DNA of 64,000 nucleotides from Paenibacillus urinalis (GTDB taxonomy: Bacteria; Bacillota; Bacilli; Paenibacillales; Paenibacillaceae). A program made the position numbers and the translations under genes. The stretch covers positions 1,369,501-1,433,500 of the forward strand of contig NZ_CP118108.1 of assembly GCF_028747985.1 (NCBI RefSeq), read 5' to 3'. This document shows positions 27,693-36,739 of this stretch, piece after piece. Every line of letters starts with the position of its first letter. The stretch's first letter is position 1. The notes beneath the pieces were generated by a model. The model saw nothing but the letters and a program-made list of their open reading frames with translations. It ran no database searches and was not told the DNA's origin.

Positions 27693-28271
27693 ATGCCAAC
27701 CATTCCTTATGTAGTGGAGCAAACGAGCCGGGGGGAGCGCAGCTACGATATTTACTCCAGGCTCCTAAAGGACCGGATTATTATGATCTCGGGTGAGATT
27801 GAAGATCAAATGGCGAATCTGATTGTCGCCCAGCTGCTATTCTTGACAGCAGAAGATCCGAAGAAGGACATACAGCTCTATATCAACAGCCCTGGTGGCT
27901 CCGTAACTGCAGGATTCTCCATCTACGACACGATGAAATTTATTGAACCTGATGTATCGACCATATGCACAGGGATGGCGGCAAGCTTTGGCGCAATGCT
28001 GCTAACCGCAGGAACCAAGGGGAAGCGCTTCGCTTTGCCGAACAGTGAGATCATGATTCACCAGCCGCATGGCGGCAGTCGAGGTCAGGCCTCTGACATT
28101 CGGATTCAAGCCGATCGAATTCTCAGGCATCGGGAGCTGCTTAACCGGATTCTAGCGGAGTCCACAGGACAGCCGATCGAGCGCATTGAGAAGGATACTG
28201 ATCGTGATCATTTTATGACAGCAGAAGAAGCTGTAGCATACGGTTTGGTGGATAAGGTAATTAATAGATAA
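27693..28271 (+). CDS. clpP: ATP-dependent Clp protease proteolytic subunit
   Basis: 192 residues, normal length. This serine peptidase forms the two-ring proteolytic chamber of Clp proteases. The catalytic triad is at canonical positions: Ser98 in GMAASFGA, His123 in MIHQPHGG and Asp172 in DRDHFM. The N-terminal [17 protein letters not shown] and handle-region helix are intact. It lies 19 bases after the sigma factor gene with its own AAAGGAGAG site, and the two probably form one unit. It may be a second ClpP paralogue rather than the main housekeeping copy; that depends on the rest of the genome. A hairpin terminator follows. Confidence 0.95.
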   Translation: MPTIPYVVEQTSRGERSYDIYSRLLKDRIIMISGEIEDQMANLIVAQLLFLTAEDPKKDIQLYINSPGGSVTAGFSIYDTMKFIEPDVSTICTGMAASFGAMLLTAGTKGKRFALPNSEIMIHQPHGGSRGQASDIRIQADRILRHRELLNRILAESTGQPIERIEKDTDRDHFMTAEEAVAYGLVDKVINR

Positions 28272-28307
28272 ACCAAACTATAGAGTGATGTATTGGAAAA
28301 TAAAAAT

Positions 28308-28364
28308 ACCCGGATGCCATACTGCATAGTACAGGACTATGCTTGTAAGCAGCCGGGTTATTTG
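28308..28364. terminator. Hairpin terminator between clpP and the HAD gene
   Basis: An outer ACCCGG/CCGGGT stem encloses an inner GCATAGT/ACTATGC hairpin. AT-rich flanks on both sides fit use by both convergent transcripts. Confidence 0.65.
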
Positions 28365-28378
28365 TTGTCTATATAGAT

Positions 28379-29179
28379 CTAAGCCTCTAGAATGAACTTC
28401 TCAATGACATGCTTCACGCCGTCTTCATTGTTGCTCAGCGTAACATAGCCTGCAATTTCTTTCAGTGCAGGAATGGCATTCCCCATCGCTACACCAAGAC
28501 CCGCCGCTTCAAGCATCTCATGATCGTTCCAGGAATCGCCTACCGCAATGGTATCCTTAAGATCAACGTTAAAATGATCCGCAAGGAAAGTCAGCGCATG
28601 TCCCTTGGTTCCTTCATGATGCATGATTTCAAGAAAATGTGGCTTGGACTTGGTAATATGCACTTCAGGACCGAGCAGTTCGCGCAGATCAACAGCCACC
28701 TTGTCCAAATAATCAGGATCATCAATGATCAGCAGCTTAGGGGCTGGCTGTTCAATCATTTTTACAAAATCAGCTTCAATGTAGTATGGTGTTTTGTTCA
28801 GTTTGCAGTAATCAACCAGCTTCTCGTTCTCTTCACGGGAATACAGCTTGTCGTCAATATAAGTCTGCAGGTGCAGATTGTGCTCCAGGCAGTACTCATA
28901 GAGCTTACGAGCGGCTTCCATTGGAACATAGCGCTCGTACAGTACTTTTTCGTCCATCAGATTCTTAATTAGTGCTCCCTGGTACGTAATGATCGGTACA
29001 TTAAGTCCAGTCTGACGAGCAATCGCTTGTGCAGAAGCGTAAGCGCGACCTGTCGCGAGCGTAACCACGACATCCTTGGCCACAGCAGCCTCAAGTGCTT
29101 TTTGTGTGGGATTCGTAACTTCCTTCTCGTCATTAATGAGTGTGTCATCGATATCGATGGCAATCAGCTTGTAAGTCAT
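28379..29179 (-). CDS. Cof-type HAD phosphatase
   Basis: 266 residues. Motif I is DIDDT (Asp9, Asp11), motif II is LATGR (about 41-45), and motif IV is GDSWNDHEML near residue 219. The cap domain between them is of the Cof/type IIB kind. These enzymes dephosphorylate sugar phosphates, flavin precursors or PLP; the substrate is undefined. It starts at ATG 29179 after GAGGAGAG, 44 bases downstream of the lipoate ligase gene on the same strand, so the two may be co-transcribed. Confidence 0.92.
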   Translation of the reverse strand: MTYKLIAIDIDDTLINDEKEVTNPTQKALEAAVAKDVVVTLATGRAYASAQAIARQTGLNVPIITYQGALIKNLMDEKVLYERYVPMEAARKLYEYCLEHNLHLQTYIDDKLYSREENEKLVDYCKLNKTPYYIEADFVKMIEQPAPKLLIIDDPDYLDKVAVDLRELLGPEVHITKSKPHFLEIMHHEGTKGHALTFLADHFNVDLKDTIAVGDSWNDHEMLEAAGLGVAMGNAIPALKEIAGYVTLSNNEDGVKHVIEKFILEA

Positions 29180-29223
29180 GGCTTCTCTCTCCTCAGTTCT
29201 ATCTATTATTTAGTGGGGCAGTT

Positions 29224-30225
29224 CTACTCCTCTAGAAATACCAGACCGATGAAATCATCGAATTCCAGGTTGCCGAAGTAATGCTTAATATCTGTATCCT
29301 TAAGTGCGGTACGTACTTCTTGTTCTTCATAACGCTTGCCGCGGAGAAGATTCTCGATATCAGCTACATCGCCTACCCCGAAGAAATCTCCGTAGATCTT
29401 GATGTCCTCAATACGGCCTTCCTTAATATTCATACGAAGATCGATGATGCCGACCGGGAACTTCTTGGAATGCTTCACATTGCTCTCGGGTGACAAGCCA
29501 TAGTTCCAATCCCAATTCTGGTAACGTTCCTTCGAAATTTCGTGGATCTTCTCCCAGTCCTGCTCGGTCAGCTTGTACTCTGGAACTTCATTTGCCTCCA
29601 TGCCAAAAATATGTCGAAGCAGCTCCTCGCGGAATTCCACAATCGTCATCTCTCGATCCATCAGGGAGCTGATGTTAGCTACACGGCTGCGAACAGACTT
29701 GGTGCTCTTGGATTTGAATTTCTCTGGATTGACCTTGAGGGAAGCGGCAACGTTCTCCAGGTTAAGATCAAACATCAGAGTGCCGTGGCTGAACATGCGG
29801 CCGCGTGTGGCAAATTGTGCATTGCCGGATATTTTTTGCTCGCCGACTTGAAGATCGTTACGTCCTGTCAGCTCTGCGTTCACGCCAAGGCTGTGCAGCG
29901 CCTCAACCACGGGCTGAGTGAATTTGCGGAAGTTATGGAACGAGTTGCCGTCATCCTTGGTGATGAAGCTGAAGTTCAGGTTACCGAGGTCGTGATACAC
30001 CGCTCCGCCGCCGGACAGTCTTCTGACGACCTGTACGCCATGCTCCTGCACATATTCCTGATTAATCTCTTCAATGGTGTTCTGATGCTTGCCGATGATG
30101 ATGGATGGCGCATTAATGTAGAACAGAAGATAGCTCTCATCCAGGGATAAATGCTTAAGGGCATATTCCTCGATGGCGAGATTGATGCGTGGGTCTGTAA
30201 TCCCTTGGTTGTCAATAAACAGCAT
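29224..30225 (-). CDS. lplJ: Lipoate-protein ligase
   Basis: 333 residues. It activates free lipoate with ATP and attaches it to lysines of E2 and GcvH proteins. The LplA/B catalytic domain (about 1-240) shows RRLSGGGAVYHDLGNLNFSF (around 70-89), IGKHQNT and the lysine-bearing GEQKISGNAQ. A C-terminal accessory domain follows (about 250-333, IEDIKIYGDFFGVGDVADIE), as in LplJ/LplA. It starts at ATG 30225 after TTGGAGGAA. The symbol follows the Bacillus gene; assignment as ligase rather than octanoyltransferase rests on the accessory domain. Confidence 0.92.
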   Translation of the reverse strand: MLFIDNQGITDPRINLAIEEYALKHLSLDESYLLFYINAPSIIIGKHQNTIEEINQEYVQEHGVQVVRRLSGGGAVYHDLGNLNFSFITKDDGNSFHNFRKFTQPVVEALHSLGVNAELTGRNDLQVGEQKISGNAQFATRGRMFSHGTLMFDLNLENVAASLKVNPEKFKSKSTKSVRSRVANISSLMDREMTIVEFREELLRHIFGMEANEVPEYKLTEQDWEKIHEISKERYQNWDWNYGLSPESNVKHSKKFPVGIIDLRMNIKEGRIEDIKIYGDFFGVGDVADIENLLRGKRYEEQEVRTALKDTDIKHYFGNLEFDDFIGLVFLEE

Positions 30226-30385
30226 GGTCTATTCCTCCAATGTATATAGTTCAAATATGTAGGCAAGGACAGGCCTGTAAGCCTGAAGCTTGGTGTCTTG
30301 AAACACTCCATCCCTATTGTAAACGAATTGGGTGTGCGACACAAAAGGAATTGCCGTTGACGGGTGATTTTTGTAGCTTCATAAT

Positions 30386-30574
30386 GGAAAAGATACGCGG
30401 ACATAGTCGCGGATATTTTGCATTAAATTGGAAACGTTACGCGGACAAGATTTGCGGGCATGGTCGCGGATAGTTTGCATTATATTGGATACGTTACGCG
30501 GACAAGTTCGCCGATTGTTTGCATCAAATCGGAAACGTTACGCAGATAAGAGCCGCTGAGCATTTGCATTAAAC
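30386..30574 (+). repeat. Four imperfect tandem repeats upstream of cobD
   Basis: Copies at 30386-30429, 30430-30486, 30487-30530 and 30531-30574 are 44, 57, 44 and 44 bases long. Each begins GGAAACGTTACGCGGACA or a close variant and ends TTTGCATTAAATT or similar. They contain stops in all frames. The 404-base spacer (30226-30629) otherwise holds no gene and no riboswitch motif. Confidence 0.85.
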
Positions 30575-30629
30575 GCGTACAATTCTGCGCGATTACAGAT
30601 AACGCATGAGAAGAAAGGAAGGAACACCT

Positions 30630-31718
30630 GTGATAGAGGTTTATGGACATGGCGGTGACGTAGAGACCGCTGCAGTGAAATACGGACGGTCACCAGCGGA
30701 CTTCCTCGACTACAGTGCCAATATCAATCCGCTCGGCCCGCCTCCTGCGGTCACACGAGCACTCACGGAAGGAATGCATCACATCCTTCGTTATCCCGAT
30801 CCGGGACACCGCAGTCTAAAGCACAAGCTTGCAGCCAAGCTGAAGTTGTCGGAAGACCAGCTTCTGATCGGCAACGGGGCTGCGGAGTGTATGGCGCTTA
30901 TTATTCAAGCATTTACACCTGCAGCTGTAGGCACCATTGAACCGGGATTCTCGGAGTATCGTCAGCTGGCAGCACAGTACGGAAGCCGGACAGAGTACAT
31001 ATATGGGAATAAAGAGCTTAATTATCGGGCCGAGCTGTCAGCAATCTTCGAGCTTATCGATAGGGTAGAGCTGCTATTTATCGGTCAGCCAAACAATCCG
31101 AACGGGGTACAATACGCCCGAAGCGAGCTGGAAGCGATTGCTGCTCATGCTAGAGACCGGGACGTCAAGGTTGTAATTGACGAAGCTTTTATCGATTTCA
31201 TACCCGAGCATGAGCGTGAGACACTGACGGACTCTCTGGACCCGTATCCGAATGTCATTGTCATTCGTTCCATGACGAAATTTTATGCAATCCCGGGACT
31301 TCGCCTTGGGTACGCGGTAGCCCAGCCTGATCTGATATCGGCGATGTCGAGCAAGCAGGTAACCTGGAGTGTAAACGGACTAGCTCTGCTGGCAGGTGAG
31401 GCTTGTCTTATGGAAAACAGCGCATATGAAGAGCAGACCCAGGCTTGCATTAAGGTGGAGCGAAACCGCTTGATGTCCGAATTGGCTTCCCTTGGCTTTC
31501 AGGTCTATCCGGGTGTGGCCAATTACTTGCTGCTGGAGACACCGGAAGGCTGGAACGCCGAGTCTCTGCAAGAGGCGATGGGAAAGCAGGGAATTCTTAT
31601 TCGAAATTGTGCCATGTATACAGGACTAGGCGACAAATCCGTTCGGATCGCGGTGAAGGGGCAGCAGGACAATAGCCGGTTTCTTGAAGTGCTGCGATTC
31701 ATATTGGGGGAGCAATAG
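30630..31718 (+). CDS. cobD: L-threonine-O-3-phosphate decarboxylase
   Basis: 362 residues from GTG 30630, preceded by AAGGAAGG; ATG 30606 in frame lacks a ribosome site. It is a PLP enzyme of the HisC-like fold that makes (R)-1-amino-2-propanol phosphate, the linker of cobalamin. The N-terminus IEVYGHGGD, then DFLDYSANINPLGPP, is the CobD hallmark. LLIGNGAAE, GQPNNPNGV and the PLP-lysine segment RSMTKFYAIPGLRLGY follow. It begins an operon with cbiZ (three bases apart), cbiB and a phosphatase. The name follows Salmonella usage, where CobD is the decarboxylase. Confidence 0.93.
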   Translation: MIEVYGHGGDVETAAVKYGRSPADFLDYSANINPLGPPPAVTRALTEGMHHILRYPDPGHRSLKHKLAAKLKLSEDQLLIGNGAAECMALIIQAFTPAAVGTIEPGFSEYRQLAAQYGSRTEYIYGNKELNYRAELSAIFELIDRVELLFIGQPNNPNGVQYARSELEAIAAHARDRDVKVVIDEAFIDFIPEHERETLTDSLDPYPNVIVIRSMTKFYAIPGLRLGYAVAQPDLISAMSSKQVTWSVNGLALLAGEACLMENSAYEEQTQACIKVERNRLMSELASLGFQVYPGVANYLLLETPEGWNAESLQEAMGKQGILIRNCAMYTGLGDKSVRIAVKGQQDNSRFLEVLRFILGEQ

Positions 31719-31721
31719 ATA

Positions 31722-32480
31722 ATGACAACACCTTTTTTGCACAAGTTCGCTTCTAACCAGGCTATTCCAGATATTTATTCCTCTACTCTCTGGCCTGGCC
31801 TCAAGCTAACGAAGTACGACAATGCGTATTTGCTTGTGGAATCACCTCAGACGGTTCAATCGCTGTCGAGTAGTGTTTACGGGGGAGGCATGAGCCGGAT
31901 TGATCGTGCAGTCAATATATATGTAGATAAGCATTTTACGTCTGATCATCCTGCAGCCGAGATCGAAGCACGTTTGATAAAGTGGAGGCTTCCTGCAGCT
32001 GGCACCGCCGGTCTGCTGACAGCAGTGAAGCTAGCACATGTTTCTGTTATAGAGGAAAGTACCGACCATGCCATCGTCTTCTGCTGCACGACAGCGGGAG
32101 CCGGCAATGCAGCCAGAGCGTCGTCTCCAAGGACTGTTTTTCCCGCAGCCTATTCTCCGGGCACGATCAATACGATGCTGTTTATTGCCGGTGAGCTGAC
32201 TTCCTATGCCATGGTCAATGCGCTGCAAACCGCAGTCGAAGCAAAGGCTTGCGCCCTGCAGGATCTCGGAGTGAGGGATGCCGAGAACGGAATGATCGCG
32301 ACGGGGACAACAACAGATGCCGTTGTTCTTGGTGTCAGCGGATTTAAACCGGATGGAAGCACGCCGGACAAAATTCATGCTTATGCAGGCACAGCTACAG
32401 AGCTTGGCTCCTGCATCGGACGACTCGTATATGCGACGGTTACCGAGAGTCTGCTGGCTGGAGAGGAGGCGGCAGGATGA
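31722..32480 (+). CDS. cbiZ: Adenosylcobinamide amidohydrolase
   Basis: 252 residues. CbiZ removes the aminopropanol tail from adenosylcobinamide to give adenosylcobyric acid, allowing salvage of imported cobinamides. Family features are SSSVYGGGMSRIDRAVNIYVD, the Gly/Ala-rich TAGLLTAVKLAHV, CTTAGAGNAARA, GTINTMLFIAG, TAVEAKACALQDLG and ATGTTTDAVVLGVSG. It has no membrane segment. Its position between cobD and cbiB (overlapping the latter by four bases) is consistent with remodelling, because CbiB then re-adds the linker. Confidence 0.9.
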   Translation: MTTPFLHKFASNQAIPDIYSSTLWPGLKLTKYDNAYLLVESPQTVQSLSSSVYGGGMSRIDRAVNIYVDKHFTSDHPAAEIEARLIKWRLPAAGTAGLLTAVKLAHVSVIEESTDHAIVFCCTTAGAGNAARASSPRTVFPAAYSPGTINTMLFIAGELTSYAMVNALQTAVEAKACALQDLGVRDAENGMIATGTTTDAVVLGVSGFKPDGSTPDKIHAYAGTATELGSCIGRLVYATVTESLLAGEEAAG

Positions 32481-33460
32481 CCCTGGCTCTCATTCTTCTC
32501 TGCGCTTATATTCTTGACCGGATCATCGGTGATCCGAGATGGATTCCCCATCCGGTGATTGGCATGGGCAAAGGGATATCACTACTTGAGAAATCGATCC
32601 GCTCCAAAGTGACTTCAAATAAGGGGTTACTGTTTGCAGGCTTTCTGTTTCCGATTGTCATCGTTGGCGGTTCTTTTCTCATCACCTGGGCGGTGCTCAA
32701 GCTGCTTGCGATCGTTCATCCTTATCTTGCCGTTGCCGCCGAGATCGTTCTGATTGCAACCACGATTGCAGCCAAAGGTCTGAAGGAGGCGGGAATGGAG
32801 GTATATAAGCATTTAAGAAACCGACAGCTCCCGGAAGCCAGGAGGTCACTTGGCATGATTGTAGGCCGGGACACGGACCATCTGGATGAACCGGAAATTG
32901 TTCGCGGAACGGTAGAGACGATTGCAGAGAATATTGTGGATGCCATTATATCTCCTCTATTCTATGCTCTGATCGGCGGTGCTCCTCTAGCGATGGCGTA
33001 TCGTGCAGTCAATACACTGGATTCGATGGTAGGGTACAAGAACGAGAAATATTTCTACCTTGGCAAAGCCTCCGCCCGGCTTGATGATGCAGCTAACTAT
33101 TTGCCTGCTCGTATTTCCGCACTGCTGCTGTTTGCTTCGGCTCGCATACTAGGGCTGCATGTCGAGAATAGCATTCGTACAGTGAAGGAGGATGCAAGCA
33201 AGCACCCTAGTCCAAACGGCGGATACCCTGAATCAGCAGTCGCAGGTGCTATCGGAATTCGGCTCGGGGGGTATAACATATATCACGGTGTGGAATCGTT
33301 TCGAGCTTATATGGGCAAGCCTTATCATACGCTTGAGGCTGCACATATCAAGACAAGCATTACAATGATGTTTGTGTCATCCAGTTTGTTTATCTTGATC
33401 CTCTGTGCTCTTCTATCTGTTCTCTCGATCTTCGGTATGGAATGGATGTGGTGGACATGA
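32477..33460 (+). CDS. cbiB: Adenosylcobinamide-phosphate synthase
   Basis: 327 residues with several membrane helices. It condenses cobyric acid with aminopropanol phosphate at the membrane. Conserved stretches are DRIIGDPRWIPHPVIGMGK, GRDTDHLDEPEIVRGTVETIAENIVDAIISPLFYAL, ALRAVNTLD-type AYRAVNTLDSMVGYKNEKY, and HPSPNGGYPESAVAGAIGIRLGG. The start ATG 32477 overlaps the cbiZ stop. The product of CobD feeds this step directly. Confidence 0.95.
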   Translation: MTLALILLCAYILDRIIGDPRWIPHPVIGMGKGISLLEKSIRSKVTSNKGLLFAGFLFPIVIVGGSFLITWAVLKLLAIVHPYLAVAAEIVLIATTIAAKGLKEAGMEVYKHLRNRQLPEARRSLGMIVGRDTDHLDEPEIVRGTVETIAENIVDAIISPLFYALIGGAPLAMAYRAVNTLDSMVGYKNEKYFYLGKASARLDDAANYLPARISALLLFASARILGLHVENSIRTVKEDASKHPSPNGGYPESAVAGAIGIRLGGYNIYHGVESFRAYMGKPYHTLEAAHIKTSITMMFVSSSLFILILCALLSVLSIFGMEWMWWT

Positions 33461-34107
33461 ACACAGGGCTCGATCTGTATCTCGTCAGACACGGAAGAAC
33501 GTTATGGAATATAGAGAAAAGATATTTGGGGCACACCGATGTGCCGCTCCTAAACAGTACCGTATCTGAGTTAAAGCCGCTTAAGCTCCAGATGGAGCAT
33601 GAGGGGCTTGTATTTCAGTATGTGTTCATCAGTGATCTGACGCGTACGATGCAGACTCTTCAGATCATTGCGCCACATCTTGTCGGTACGGCGGTGATGG
33701 ATCACCGGATCCGCGAGTATCACTTTGGTGATTGGGAAGGCTCTACCTATGACATGCTCAAGGACAACCCCGCATATCGCAGCTGGATCGATCATCCGGA
33801 GCGGATTACACCGCCGGGTGCAGAGCATTTTACTGTCTTCGAACAGCGGATTTCTCAATTTGTAGAGAGCAGACTGCTGCCAATTCTGGTGAAAAAGGAT
33901 GGGATGGAGCCTTCAACCGGTCATACCCAGCTAGATATGGCTTATCCGAAGGTGCTGATCGTTACGCATGGCGGCGTCATTAGACAGCTGGTGTCAGCTT
34001 ATGTACAGGATAGAGATTTCAACTCCGTAATGCCTGGTCCTGGAGAAATGCAGGTACTGCGGCTCCGACTTCAAGTAGATCAGCTGAGTGGAGAAATTGT
34101 AAATTAA
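33457..34107 (+). CDS. Histidine phosphatase, probable alpha-ribazole phosphatase
   Basis: 216 residues from ATG 33457, which overlaps the cbiB stop; ATG 33442 is in frame but lies deeper inside cbiB. The RHG motif LVRHGRTLWN (about 9-18, catalytic His12), REYHFGDWEG and the second histidine in VTHGGVIRQLV mark the phosphoglycerate mutase-like superfamily. In a cobalamin operon such proteins are usually CobC, which removes the 5'-phosphate of alpha-ribazole phosphate or of the cobamide. Function is therefore inferred from context and could be another phosphomonoesterase. Confidence 0.82.
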   Translation: MNTGLDLYLVRHGRTLWNIEKRYLGHTDVPLLNSTVSELKPLKLQMEHEGLVFQYVFISDLTRTMQTLQIIAPHLVGTAVMDHRIREYHFGDWEGSTYDMLKDNPAYRSWIDHPERITPPGAEHFTVFEQRISQFVESRLLPILVKKDGMEPSTGHTQLDMAYPKVLIVTHGGVIRQLVSAYVQDRDFNSVMPGPGEMQVLRLRLQVDQLSGEIVN

Positions 34108-34152
34108 GTGATTCAGCGGGTGCTGACCCCTATGTTCAAGGGAAAAGTTAGG

Positions 34153-34181
34153 TTGTAGAAATAAGACCTTTCCCCTATAAT
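34153..34181 (+). promoter_or_regulatory. Candidate promoter of the riboswitch-btuFCD transcript
   Basis: TTGTAG (34153-34158), a 17-base spacer and a perfect TATAAT (34176-34181), about 110 bases before the riboswitch. Confidence 0.65.
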
Positions 34182-34289
34182 CAACAACAGAAGTTAAGGC
34201 CACCATGCACTTGAACAAGTATGCATCATTCATGAATCGACGAGGATGTATACACCAACAAACGAATAATAGCCGACAAGGTCCTGGCA

Positions 34290-34478
34290 GTATATGACGT
34301 TATTACAGCTGCTTAGGTTAAAAGGGAAGCCGGTGCAAATCCGGCACGGTCCCGCCACTGTATACCAGGGGCAGACAGCGTTATATCCACTGTTTCTTAT
34401 GCGAGAAATGGGAAGGGCAGCTGTCCAGCCATACCAAACCTGGATAGTCAGGAGACCTGCCTTGCCGGAAGGAAGCGT
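34290..34478 (+). promoter_or_regulatory. Cobalamin (AdoCbl-type) riboswitch
   Basis: The conserved core is clear: GGTTAAAAGGGAAGCCGGTG near 34316, CGGCACGGTCCCGCCACTGT near 34342-34361, and the B12-box variant AGTCAGGAGACCTGCC near 34446-34461. It should sense adenosylcobalamin and terminate transcription of the importer genes when the ligand is plentiful. The outer limits are approximate. Confidence 0.95.
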
Positions 34479-34548
34479 GCGATCCTTCGAGGAAAGGATA
34501 TGTTTTGCGATGTTCTATGCCCATTTTTAAGGGGCGGTTGCGAGACGT

Positions 34549-34587
34549 AAACCTTGATCCTAGCTTAAGGAGCAAGGTTTTTTTGCT
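34549..34587 (+). terminator. Riboswitch expression-platform terminator
   Basis: AACCTTG pairs with CAAGGTT across AT-rich sequence and runs into seven or more T, downstream of the B12 aptamer and about 90 bases before btuF. Confidence 0.85.
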
Positions 34588-34673
34588 ATGGATTGGAAGT
34601 CAGGTGGATAGGTTATGGGCTAAGCTTTGAAACAATCTATTACGAGTGAACCAGATCTGAAAGGGAGAGAGTC

Positions 34674-35696
34674 ATGAACAAAATGAACAAAAGCGTATTA
34701 TCCTTACTGCTTACATTAATGATGGCATTCATGCTTGCTGCATGCGGCACCGAAACGGAAACGTCTGAAGGGACGGGACAAGCTACGCAGCAGGAAGCAG
34801 GACAAGCAGCCGATCAAGGATCAGAGACGAATAATGACAGCGAGGAAGCTTCGAGTAAGACCGAATATCCGCTGACCTTAACGGATGCGACTGGAGAATC
34901 CTTTACTTTTGAACAAGCGCCGGCCAAAATCGTGTCCGTATCACCGGCAGAAACAGAGTCCCTCTTCGCCATTGGACTCGAGGAGCAAATTGTAGGCGTA
35001 TCTGATTTTGACGATTATCCCGAAGCTGCAGCCTCCAAGCCCAAAATGGGAAGCTTGTATGAACCCAATGCTGAAGCGATTATCGCGGCTGAGCCGGATA
35101 TCGTGTTTACAGGAATCTCCATGGATGAAGCAGCAGTGCAAAAATTACGCGATCTTGGCATCGTCATCTTCAAAACAGATCCTAAAACAATCGATGATGT
35201 TATGAAGAATATCGAAGTCTACGGTCAGATTACAGATCGCCAAGCCGAAGCTGCAGAAGTGGTAGATCAAATGAAAGCTGATATTCAGGAAGTGTCGGAT
35301 AAAGTAGCTGCACTGTCAGATGAAGAGAAGAAACAAGTGTACGTTGAATTCTCTCCAGGCTGGACAGTCGGCAAAGGCGAATTTATGGATGAAGTGATTA
35401 CTCTTGCTGGTGGAGTCAATGTAGCAGGAGATACAGAGGGCTGGAATGAAATCAGTGAAGAGAAGATCATTCAAGCCAATCCTGACGTGATTCTGTACGC
35501 AAGCGATGTTATCGATGATAACAATCAAACACTGGATCAAATCATCACAGCTCGTGATGGCTGGAACGAAATTACGGCTATTAAAGAAGATGCCGTTATC
35601 TCCATTGACGCCAATCTGCTCAGCCGTCCAGGTCCGCGTGTAACCGAAGGTCTGAAAGTGGTAGCGGAAGCGATCTATCCGGACCTCTTTCAATGA
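34674..35696 (+). CDS. btuF: Cobalamin ABC transporter substrate-binding lipoprotein (BtuF-like)
   Basis: 340 residues. The signal peptide ends in lipobox LAAC (Cys24) and is followed by a Gln/Glu/Ser/Thr-rich linker (25-62). The periplasmic-binding fold of the BtuF/FecB type shows AKIVSVSPAETESLFAIGLEEQIVGVSDFDDYPEAA and the mid helix PKTIDDVMKNIEVYGQITDR. Control by the B12 riboswitch just upstream assigns the substrate as a corrinoid rather than a siderophore. The start is ATG 34674 after AGGGAGAG. It overlaps btuC by four bases. Confidence 0.92.
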   Translation: MNKMNKSVLSLLLTLMMAFMLAACGTETETSEGTGQATQQEAGQAADQGSETNNDSEEASSKTEYPLTLTDATGESFTFEQAPAKIVSVSPAETESLFAIGLEEQIVGVSDFDDYPEAAASKPKMGSLYEPNAEAIIAAEPDIVFTGISMDEAAVQKLRDLGIVIFKTDPKTIDDVMKNIEVYGQITDRQAEAAEVVDQMKADIQEVSDKVAALSDEEKKQVYVEFSPGWTVGKGEFMDEVITLAGGVNVAGDTEGWNEISEEKIIQANPDVILYASDVIDDNNQTLDQIITARDGWNEITAIKEDAVISIDANLLSRPGPRVTEGLKVVAEAIYPDLFQ

Positions 35697-36739
35697 AAAC
35701 AAAACTAGCAGGATACGGAATTGCCGGCGGTCTCCTGCTTGTGCTGACTCTGCTCCTGTGTCTGGCGATCGGGGCAGTGGATCTGCCTGTTCGCCATATT
35801 GTGGGCATCCTGGTCAATCATTTGCCTTGGGTTTCGGAACCGATTGAGCCGATCTGGAACCCTTCCTCGGAGCAAATTATTATGAAGGTTCGGCTCCCCC
35901 GGGTACTGCTCGGTATGCTGGTGGGGGCTGCACTGGCCACGGCAGGAGCTGCTTTTCAGGGCGTGCTCCGCAATCCGCTGGCAGATCCGTATACACTCGG
36001 TGTATCCTCCGGTGCATCGGTTGGAGCAGCAGTCATGATCTATTTTGGATTGCAATATGCAGTTCTTGGAGAATGGATGCTGCCGCTGGTTGCCTTTGTC
36101 ACAGGGATCATCACGCTGTGGGCGGTGCTCGCGCTTGCAAGTGAAGGCGGCAGGATTCCGACGCACAGCCTGATTTTGTCCGGTGTAATCATGCAGTCCT
36201 TCCTCGGAGCGTTTGTGTCCTTCTTAACAGCCATGTCCAAGGATACAGTGAATCAGATACTATTCTGGACCATGGGAAGCCTCAGTTTACGTGGGTGGTC
36301 TTATACGGCCATCCTTTTTCCTTACTTGATCATTGGGATTGTGTTTCTGTGGAGCCGGGGTAGGGCGCTTAATCTGCTTGCGCTGGGTGAGCGGCAGGCT
36401 GCACATTTGGGAGTCAAGGTAGAGTGGCTTAAGCTCTCTGTTCTAATCGTGGCTACGCTGTTGACCGCTGCTGCTGTATCGGTGGCCGGAGTCATTGGAT
36501 TTGTCGGGCTTGTAATTCCGCATATGCTCCGTTTATTGGTTGGGCCGGACTATCGTCTCCTCATTCCGTTATCCGCGATCATGGGAGGCATCTTCCTGGC
36601 ATGGGCCGATATGGGGGCGAGAACGATTCTTGCACCGGTGGAGATCCCGCTCGGGGTCGTCACTGCATTTGTAGGCGCACCGTTCTTCGCTTACCTGCTG
36701 CACCGAAGCAAGAAACTGCGAAGGGGAGGAATGAGATGA
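35693..36739 (+). CDS. btuC: Cobalamin ABC transporter permease (BtuC-like, FecCD family)
   Basis: 348 residues with about ten membrane helices. FecCD-family motifs are VRLPRVLLGMLVGAALATAGAAFQGVLRNPLADPYTLGVSSGASVGA-like positions 64-108, LGVKVEWLKL, and GVIGFVGLVIPHMLRLLVGPDYRLLIP near 265. It pairs with BtuF and BtuD to bring corrinoids across the membrane. It overlaps its neighbours at both ends by four bases, so the three genes are translationally coupled. Confidence 0.94.
   Translation: MKTKLAGYGIAGGLLLVLTLLLCLAIGAVDLPVRHIVGILVNHLPWVSEPIEPIWNPSSEQIIMKVRLPRVLLGMLVGAALATAGAAFQGVLRNPLADPYTLGVSSGASVGAAVMIYFGLQYAVLGEWMLPLVAFVTGIITLWAVLALASEGGRIPTHSLILSGVIMQSFLGAFVSFLTAMSKDTVNQILFWTMGSLSLRGWSYTAILFPYLIIGIVFLWSRGRALNLLALGERQAAHLGVKVEWLKLSVLIVATLLTAAAVSVAGVIGFVGLVIPHMLRLLVGPDYRLLIPLSAIMGGIFLAWADMGARTILAPVEIPLGVVTAFVGAPFFAYLLHRSKKLRRGGMR

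Noticed and set aside
29542..30150. 202-codon open frame antisense to lplJ
   Set aside because: The opposite strand encodes a complete lipoate ligase; the antisense product is Leu/His/Gln-rich without a known fold.
30386..30574. Possible CRISPR array
   Set aside because: The units are contiguous with no unique spacers, have unequal length and are too divergent; no cas genes are near.
30226..30629. Second cobalamin riboswitch before cobD
   Set aside because: None of the B12-box or GGTCCCGCCACTGT-type core is present in this spacer.
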